Part shown: positions 5,188-9,341 of the stretch, piece by piece | Numbering within the stretch: the stretch's first letter is position 1 | Layout: each line of letters starts with the position of its first letter | Assembly: GCA_021200895.1 (NCBI GenBank) | Contig: JAJQFX010000204.1 | Location: 1-9,341 of the forward strand | DNA: 9,341 nt | From: Clostridiales bacterium | GTDB lineage: Bacteria; Bacillota; Clostridia; Oscillospirales; Oscillospiraceae | Direction of reading: 5' to 3' | The notes under the pieces: generated by a model | Database searches by the model: none | What the model saw: only the letters and a program-made list of their open reading frames with translations | Told to the model about the DNA's origin: nothing | Made by a program: the position numbers and the translations under genes

Positions 5188-6708
5188 TCACGTCTGGAGC
5201 AGCGAGTCCGCCGTCCGGTATTGCAGCGCCTCCGCCAGGTGGAGCATCCCGATGCGCTCCTCCCCCGCCAGGTCGGCGATGGTGCGGGCCACCCGCAGCA
5301 GACGGTCATAGCTTCTGGCGGTCAGATGATACGTCTCAAAGGCTCCGCGCACCAACTCCAGGCTGTCCTCGTCCAGCTGGCAGTACTGCCGCAGCTCCGT
5401 AGTGGTCATGTCGGCATTGCAGGTCAGGCCGGTACCCTGGAACCGAGCCTGCTGGATGGCTCTGGCCCGATTCACCCGCTGGCGGATGTCGGCGGAGGAC
5501 TCCGACGGCCTGGTCTGGGCCAAATCCTCAAAGGGCAGGTCGTGGACGTATACCTTTAAATCAATGCGGTCCAGCAGCGGACCGGACAATCGCTTCAAAT
5601 ACCGCTGCCGCTCCACCGGGGCGCAGGTGCAGCGGCGGGTGGGGTGGCCGTACCAGCCGCACTTGCAGGGGTTCATGGCGCACACCAGCATAAAGCGGCT
5701 GGGGAAGCTCATGGTGCCGGACACGCGGGAAATTTGCACCTTCCCGTCCTCCAGCGGCTGGCGCAGCACCTCCAGGGCGGCCTGGGAGAACTCCGGCGCT
5801 TCGTCCAGGAACAGCACCCCGTTGTGGGCCAGGCTCACCTCTCCGGGCCGGGGGAAGCTGCCGCCGCCTGCCAGCGCCGCCGTGGAGACGGTGTGGTGAG
5901 GGGAGCGGAAGGGACGGGTGGTCAGGAGGGGGTGCTGCTCGTCCAGCAGACCGCAGACGCTCCAAAGCTCGGTGCTTTCCATGGCCTCCTCCCTGGTCAT
6001 GTCCGGGAGGATGGAGGGCAGACGCTTCGCCATCATGGACTTGCCGGAGCCAGGCGGGCCCACCATCAGGATGTGGTGATTGCCTGCGGCGGCGATTTCC
6101 AGGGCGCGCTTCACGTTCTCCTGGCCCTTCACATCGGCGTAGTCCAGAGGGAAGCCGCTGCCCATGGGGGGAATCACCGCCGTTATCGGCTCAATTTGCG
6201 CCTCGCCGGACAGGTGGGCCACCAGCTGGGCGAAGTCCCGCACCGGGTAAACGGTGATGCCCTCCGCCAGCGCCGCCTCCGGGGCGTTCTGCTCCGGCAC
6301 GAACAGGCTTTGGATACCCGCCCGCTGGGCCGCCAGCGCCATGGGGAGCATCCCCCGGACGCCCCGCAGCTGGCCGGACAGGGACACCTCTCCCACAAAG
6401 GCCATGTCGCTGACATCTGCCGACAGTTGACCGGTGGACATCAGAATCCCCAGCAGGATGGGCAGGTCGTAGACCGTGCCCTCCTTCCGCCGTCCGGCGG
6501 GGGCCAGATTCACCGTCACCCGGCCGATGGGGAACTGATAGCCCCGGTTCTTAATGGCGGAGCGCACCCGCTCCCGGGCCTCCTTCACCGCCGTATCCGG
6601 CAGGCCCACCACGTCAAAGGCGGGCAGGCCGCTGGCCGTGTCGCACTCCACCGTCACCTCATAGCCCGCAATGCCGTAAAGCCCCAGGCTGCGCACGGAT
6701 ACTACCAT
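5188..6708 (-). CDS. comM: YifB/ComM family Mg-chelatase-like AAA+ ATPase
   Basis: A cytosolic protein of 506 residues, the standard length of ComM/YifB. In naturally competent bacteria ComM is a hexameric helicase that promotes branch migration of incoming DNA; in others the role is less clear. Residues about 1-165 form the ChlI/Lon-like N-terminal domain, about 190-395 the AAA+ core, and about 402-500 the Mg-chelatase C-terminal helical domain. Walker A is GPPGSGKS (217-224), Walker B is VLFLDE (298-303), the paired CKC (348-350) and CTC (360-362) cysteines typical of the family are present, and SGPLLDRIDL (375-384) is the sensor/arginine-finger region. The ATG follows AGGAGGTGA 6 bases upstream. 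A separate promoter (6745-6773) and the terminator upstream of it suggest a single-gene unit. No competence genes are adjacent. Confidence 0.96.
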   Translation of the reverse strand: MVVSVRSLGLYGIAGYEVTVECDTASGLPAFDVVGLPDTAVKEARERVRSAIKNRGYQFPIGRVTVNLAPAGRRKEGTVYDLPILLGILMSTGQLSADVSDMAFVGEVSLSGQLRGVRGMLPMALAAQRAGIQSLFVPEQNAPEAALAEGITVYPVRDFAQLVAHLSGEAQIEPITAVIPPMGSGFPLDYADVKGQENVKRALEIAAAGNHHILMVGPPGSGKSMMAKRLPSILPDMTREEAMESTELWSVCGLLDEQHPLLTTRPFRSPHHTVSTAALAGGGSFPRPGEVSLAHNGVLFLDEAPEFSQAALEVLRQPLEDGKVQISRVSGTMSFPSRFMLVCAMNPCKCGWYGHPTRRCTCAPVERQRYLKRLSGPLLDRIDLKVYVHDLPFEDLAQTRPSESSADIRQRVNRARAIQQARFQGTGLTCNADMTTTELRQYCQLDEDSLELVRGAFETYHLTARSYDRLLRVARTIADLAGEERIGMLHLAEALQYRTADSLLQT

Positions 6709-6744
6709 GATCCGTCACCTCCTGCACGAAAGTTCTCTGTTCCT

Positions 6745-6773
6745 ATCATATCAGAATTTCGGAGGATGTGCAA
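6745..6773 (-). promoter_or_regulatory. Promoter of comM
   Basis: On the minus strand TTGCAC (6768-6773) and TATGAT (6745-6750) are separated by 17 bases. The -10 ends 36 bases before the comM start codon, leaving a short leader with a strong AGGAGG site. Confidence 0.75.
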
Positions 6774-6822
6774 TCAAAATCATAGATTGAATCAAGCAGC
6801 GCCCCCGGAATAGTTCCTTTCC

Positions 6823-6874
6823 AAAAACAGAAGACGCTGAATCAGCAGTAATTCCGCCGGTTCAGCGCCTGTTG
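6823..6874 (-). terminator. Terminator after the antiporter gene
   Basis: On the minus strand CGCTGAA (6861-6867) pairs with TTCAGCG (6835-6841), extended by ACAG/CTGT pairing through bulges, and TTTTT follows at 6823-6827. The loop is about 19 bases and can itself pair. It lies 22 bases beyond the antiporter stop codon and should separate that gene from comM. Confidence 0.7.
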
Positions 6875-6895
6875 TTCTGTTTTGAAATTATCCGC

Positions 6896-7867
6896 TTACG
6901 CCATGGTGAACTGGAACACGCAGAAGGCGACGTAAATGGCCAGCAGGGTAAAGCCCTGCCACCGGGTCAGCTTGCCTTTTCGCAGGGGCGGGACGGTGAG
7001 CAGAATCATCACCAGGAACATCACCGGCACGTCCACCACCAGGGAGGAGTTGATGCCGAACAGAGTGGAGTTCTCCGGGATGCTGAAGGGGGACACCGTA
7101 ACAGACACGCCGCATACCAGCACCAAGTTGAACAGGTTCGCGCCAATCACGTTGCCCAGGGACAGGGCTCCGTGGCCCTTGGCCAGGGAGGTGATGGCGG
7201 TCACCAGTTCCGGCAGCGAGGTGCCCAAGGCCACCAGGGTCAGGGCGATGACGGACTCCGGCACGCCCAGCGCCTCGGCAATCAGGGTGCCGTTATCCAC
7301 CAGCAGATCCGCGCCAATGGCAATCAATACCGCCCCAATCACCAGCAGCGCCAGCAGCTTCCACATGGGGCTGCCCTCCTCCTGGCCTTCCTCAGGCGGT
7401 TCCACCGGCTGGGGGCTGTCCTTCATCTCCCGGACGGTCAGCACCATGTACACCACAAAGATGAGCAGCAGCAGGATACCCACCAGGCGGCTGAAATACC
7501 CGGTGGTGTAGGCCACCACCGCGTAGAAGATGGCCGCCGTGAAGAAGAAAATCACCGGCGTCCGCAGCGTTTTGGGGTCCACCCTGGAGGGGTGGATGGC
7601 GATGGTCAGCGCCGCGATCAGCGCCGTATTGCAGATAACGGAGCCGATGGCGTTGCCATAGGCGATTTGGCTGTGGCCGGAGATGGCGGAGGTGGTGGAC
7701 ACCATCACCTCCGGCAGTGTTGTGCCGATGGAGACCACCGTGGCCCCGATGAGCAGCTCCGGCAGGTGGAACCGCCGGGCGATGCCGGTGGCCCCGTCCA
7801 CGAACCAGTCCCCGCCCTTAATGAGCAGCACCAGCCCCACCGCAAACAATAACACAGGAATCAGCAT
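6896..7867 (-). CDS. CaCA-family Ca2+/Na+ antiporter homologue, probable Mn2+-responsive cation exporter
   Basis: An inner-membrane cation exchanger of 323 residues with the two-fold alpha repeat of the CaCA/YrbG family. About ten hydrophobic segments are visible, with a hydrophilic loop rich in Pro and Glu at about 147-168. Repeat 1 holds GTTLPEVMVS (48-57) and GNAIGSVICN (71-80); repeat 2 holds GTSLPELVTA (215-224) and GNVIGANLFN (238-247). The acidic residues E53 and E220 are the expected ion ligands. The ATG follows GGAGG 9 bases upstream. A yybP-ykoY manganese riboswitch and overlapping terminator precede it, so expression should rise with Mn2+. This suggests that Mn2+, rather than or as well as Ca2+, is exported. 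The family is clear; the ion specificity is inferred from the regulation. Confidence 0.93.
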   Translation of the reverse strand: MLIPVLLFAVGLVLLIKGGDWFVDGATGIARRFHLPELLIGATVVSIGTTLPEVMVSTTSAISGHSQIAYGNAIGSVICNTALIAALTIAIHPSRVDPKTLRTPVIFFFTAAIFYAVVAYTTGYFSRLVGILLLLIFVVYMVLTVREMKDSPQPVEPPEEGQEEGSPMWKLLALLVIGAVLIAIGADLLVDNGTLIAEALGVPESVIALTLVALGTSLPELVTAITSLAKGHGALSLGNVIGANLFNLVLVCGVSVTVSPFSIPENSTLFGINSSLVVDVPVMFLVMILLTVPPLRKGKLTRWQGFTLLAIYVAFCVFQFTMA

Positions 7868-7908
7868 TGCAGGAAACCTCCTCAGAAATCAGTCTGGGCA
7901 GTGAGGCC

Positions 7909-7950
7909 AAAAAAAGACCTTCACCGCACGATAAAAATGCGATAAAAGTC
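7909..7950 (-). terminator. Riboswitch-controlled intrinsic terminator
   Basis: In the transcript GACUUUUAUCGCA (7950-7938) pairs with UGCGGUGAAGGUC (7928-7916) over 13 positions, three of them G-U, followed directly by seven U residues (7915-7909). The 5' arm contains the 3' strand of the aptamer's closing P1 stem. Folding of the aptamer therefore competes with the terminator, giving an ON switch when ligand is bound. Confidence 0.85.
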
Positions 7951-8043
7951 TCGTTACTTCGCGCTCCGTCCGGCTGGCATACAGGCCAGCGTGATGACGA
8001 CCGGGGCAACGCGCCGGGGCGCGCCAACTACTCCCTCTTTATC
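7941..8043 (-). ncRNA. yybP-ykoY manganese riboswitch aptamer
   Basis: The minus strand reads GATAAAGAGGGAGTAG at the 5' end and AACGAGACTTTTATC at the 3' end. GGGAGUAG and ACGAGAC are the conserved flanks of the yybP-ykoY class. P1 pairs GATAAA (8043-8038) with TTTATC (7946-7941). A P2-like stem GGCGCG/CGCGUU and a GCTGGC/GCCAGC hairpin follow, with the conserved GUCAUCAC between them. This class binds Mn2+ and controls Mn exporters and related membrane proteins. The aptamer begins right at the expected transcription start of the promoter at 8051-8079. Confidence 0.9.
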
Positions 8044-8050
8044 AAGTCCT

Positions 8051-8079
8051 AGTATATCCTGTTTGGCCGGAAAGCACAA
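8051..8079 (-). promoter_or_regulatory. Promoter of the riboswitch-antiporter transcript
   Basis: On the minus strand TTGTGC (8074-8079) and TATACT (8051-8056) are 17 bases apart. Transcription would start about at the first base of the riboswitch. A 13-base palindrome, TTTGTC-C-GACAAA (8096-8108), lies just upstream of the -35 and could be an operator, though this is speculative. Confidence 0.78.
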
Positions 8080-8165
8080 GCCCCATTTTTCAAAATTTGT
8101 CCGACAAAAAGGGACGCGGCGAGGGAGCGCTGTATGCCGCTGCGGCGATTTTAAAAATCGAAAAC

Positions 8166-8205
8166 GAGGAAACGGGAGCATTTGAGAGGAAACGGGAGCA
8201 TTTCA
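8166..8205. repeat. Tandem 20-bp duplication
   Basis: Two head-to-tail copies of GAGGAAACGGGAGCATTTGA, differing at one position (…TTTCA in the second), lie between the divergent promoters of the antiporter and rplM. It may be a slippage product or a duplicated binding site. The surrounding interval 8080-8246 contains no gene that I can support; it also holds the palindromes GCCGC-T-GCGGC (8136-8146) and CGATTTT-A-AAAATCG (8146-8160). Confidence 0.8.
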
Positions 8206-8246
8206 AAGCGCGTCCCAAGCTCCGTAAAGTTTTTTCAATTTTCCGC

Positions 8247-8275
8247 TTGACGAATCCCGGCCCCTGTGATATAAA
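8247..8275 (+). promoter_or_regulatory. Promoter of the rplM-rpsI operon
   Basis: TTGACG (8247-8252) and TATAAA (8270-8275) are separated by 17 bases, with an A/T-rich tract (TTTTTTCAATTTTCC) upstream of the -35. The distance from the -10 to the rplM start codon is 87 bases, leaving a leader of about 80 bases. Confidence 0.88.
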
Positions 8276-8281
8276 TAAGAT

Positions 8282-8350
8282 TGCTGTGGCCGTGCCTCCC
8301 ACTCGCGGCCCCGGCGCTTTTGCAGAACAACATGGTTTGAAATCATATTT
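8282..8350 (+). promoter_or_regulatory. Structured rplM leader, possible L13-type autoregulatory site
   Basis: The leader contains a GC stem GGCCG (8288-8292)/CGGCC (8306-8310) and a small hairpin ATGGTT-TGA-AATCAT (8332-8346) ending five bases before the ribosome binding site. Firmicutes rplM transcripts often carry an L13 leader RNA that binds L13. I cannot match the consensus by eye, so this is a candidate only. Confidence 0.4.
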
Positions 8351-8362
8351 GGAGGTTTGTAT

Positions 8363-8788
8363 ATGTCCACTTACATGGCAAAGACGGACGTGGCCGGCCG
8401 TAAATGGTACGTCCTGGATGCAGCTGGCAAGCCCCTGGGCAAGACCGCTGTGGCTGCCGCCGACCTGCTCCGCGGCAAGAATAAGCCTGAGTACACCCCC
8501 CATGTGGATTGCGGCGATTTCGTCATCGTCATCAATTCCGATAAGGCTGTCCTCACCGGCAAGAAGGCTACACAGAAGTATTATCGTCATCACTCCGGCT
8601 GGACCGGCGGCCTGAAGGAGATTCAGTACGGCACCATGATGGCCAAGCGCTCCGACTTCGTGATGGAGCTGGCTGTCAAGGGTATGCTGCCGAAGAACAG
8701 CCTGGGCGCCAAGGCCCTGACCCGGCTGCGCGTTTACAAGGGCGCTGAGCACGAGCAGGCTGCGCAGAAGCCCATCGCCGTGGACTAA
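8363..8788 (+). CDS. rplM: 50S ribosomal protein L13
   Basis: L13 is an early-assembling protein of the large subunit. The 141 residues start MSTYMAKTDVAGRKWYVLDA and carry the family core LGKTAVAAADLLRGKNKPEYTPHVDCGDF and the end segment GMLPKNSLGAKALTRLRVYKGAEH, full length for the family. The ATG at 8363 is chosen because GGAGG (8351-8355) lies 7 bases upstream; a TTG two codons earlier is too close to the site. It is the first gene of the conserved rplM-rpsI operon, 14 bases before rpsI. Confidence 0.98.
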   Translation: MSTYMAKTDVAGRKWYVLDAAGKPLGKTAVAAADLLRGKNKPEYTPHVDCGDFVIVINSDKAVLTGKKATQKYYRHHSGWTGGLKEIQYGTMMAKRSDFVMELAVKGMLPKNSLGAKALTRLRVYKGAEHEQAAQKPIAVD

Positions 8789-8802
8789 GGAGGTAATCGA
8801 TT

Positions 8803-9207
8803 ATGTATCAGAGCAAGAAGCCTTACCTGTATGGCACTGGCCGTCGGAAGTCCTCCGTGGCCCGCGTGCGCGTCTATGAGGGCGGCACCGGCAGCATCAC
8901 CATCAACGGCCGCAGCATGGACGATTATTTCGGCCTGGAGACCCTGAAGCTGGTGGTTCGTCAGCCCCTGGTCGCCACTGAGAATGTGGACAAGGTGGAC
9001 ATCGTGGCCAACGTCTCCGGCGGCGGCGTCAGCGGCCAGGCCGGCGCTATCCGTCACGGCATTTCCCGCGCCCTGCTGGGCATGAACCCTGAGTACCGCA
9101 CCATCCTGAAACAGGCCGGGTACCTGACCCGTGACCCTCGTATGAAGGAGCGGAAGAAGTACGGTCTCAAGGCTGCCCGTCGTGCGCCTCAGTTCAGCAA
9201 GCGATAA
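8803..9207 (+). CDS. rpsI: 30S ribosomal protein S9
   Basis: S9 is a small-subunit protein whose C-terminal tail reaches the P-site tRNA. The 134 residues include the typical YGTGRRKSSVARVRV (10-24), the GGGVSGQAGAIRHGISRALL stretch (73-92), LTRDPRMKERKKYGLKAAR and the invariant C-terminal QFSKR. The ribosome binding site AAGGAGGT begins at the stop codon of rplM, so the two genes are tightly linked and probably coupled in translation. Confidence 0.98.
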   Translation: MYQSKKPYLYGTGRRKSSVARVRVYEGGTGSITINGRSMDDYFGLETLKLVVRQPLVATENVDKVDIVANVSGGGVSGQAGAIRHGISRALLGMNPEYRTILKQAGYLTRDPRMKERKKYGLKAARRAPQFSKR

Positions 9208-9234
9208 TCAGCAGATTTTTCACCGCTTTTCAGT

Positions 9235-9254
9235 ACGTCTTTGGGCGTCTTTTT
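9235..9254 (+). terminator. Possible weak terminator after rpsI
   Basis: ACGTC (9235-9239) can pair with GGCGT (9244-9248) through the loop TTTG, with one G-U pair, and CTTTTT follows. The stem is only 5 bp, so this is a candidate for the end of the rplM-rpsI transcript. The remaining bases to the window edge hold no gene; a 10-bp bulged stem CTCCC-TGTTC/GAACA-GGGAG lies at 9300-9322 with no U-run. Confidence 0.4.
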
Positions 9255-9341
9255 ACGGGAAATCGCTTGTTTATGTGGCTGTGAGATGTCCTGTATCGTC
9301 TCCCGTGTTCTTGAACAGGGAGCAGGTAGGAAGCGTGTAGG

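Noticed and set aside
5644..6813. Long plus-strand open frame opposite comM
   Set aside because: comM on the minus strand has clear Walker motifs and a ribosome binding site; the opposite frame has no domain or ribosome binding site.
6872..7852. Plus-strand open frame rich in His and Gln opposite the antiporter gene
   Set aside because: It mirrors the transmembrane codons of the CaCA gene and shows no recognisable domain.
1..9341. CRISPR array, tRNA or rRNA genes, prophage or defence system
   Set aside because: No regularly spaced direct repeats beyond the short arrays listed, no tRNA cloverleaf or rRNA sequence noticed, and all recognisable genes are core housekeeping genes.

Overview
The window is a GC-rich, gene-dense piece of core chromosome, most likely from a Gram-positive Clostridia member of the Oscillospiraceae type (Flavonifractor/Lawsonibacter/Oscillibacter-like). 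This assignment is inferred from strong AGGAGG ribosome binding sites, sigma-A type promoters with 17-bp spacers, a YbxF-type L7Ae gene beside rpsL, a YqeG phosphatase, the long Gram-positive form of S12, and high GC. No gene points to a phage, plasmid or defence island.

Layout: 1-758 holds the start of a str (S12) operon on the minus strand: a promoter, an L7Ae/YbxF-like gene with a TTG start, then rpsL running off the left edge. Next on the same strand is an Xaa-Pro aminopeptidase (831-1904). A gene-free stretch of about 650 bases (1905-2561) follows, with three 14-bp-spaced GTGGATA motifs and a dense set of hairpins that looks like a non-coding repeat element. Then come two translationally coupled minus-strand genes read from one promoter: a YqeG HAD phosphatase and an endonuclease IV-like TIM-barrel protein (2562-3931). 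Divergent from yqeG is an unrecognised plus-strand gene (4020-4769) that resembles a GH18 fold with its catalytic motif altered. It converges on rpsU (S21), and the two share a bidirectional hairpin terminator.

On the right, minus-strand comM/yifB (Mg-chelatase-like AAA+ ATPase) lies downstream of a CaCA-type Ca2+/Na+ antiporter homologue. The antiporter is preceded by a promoter, a yybP-ykoY (manganese) riboswitch and an overlapping intrinsic terminator, so it is probably a Mn2+-induced exporter. Divergent from it is the rplM-rpsI (L13-S9) operon with its own promoter and leader.

Functionally this is translation machinery (S12, L7Ae-like, S21, L13, S9) interspersed with housekeeping genes. 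I found no undescribed multi-gene system. The points most worth a second look are the riboswitch-antiporter pairing, the structured repeat, the degenerate GH18-like protein, the altered metal site of the TIM-barrel protein, and the str operon standing apart from rpoBC.
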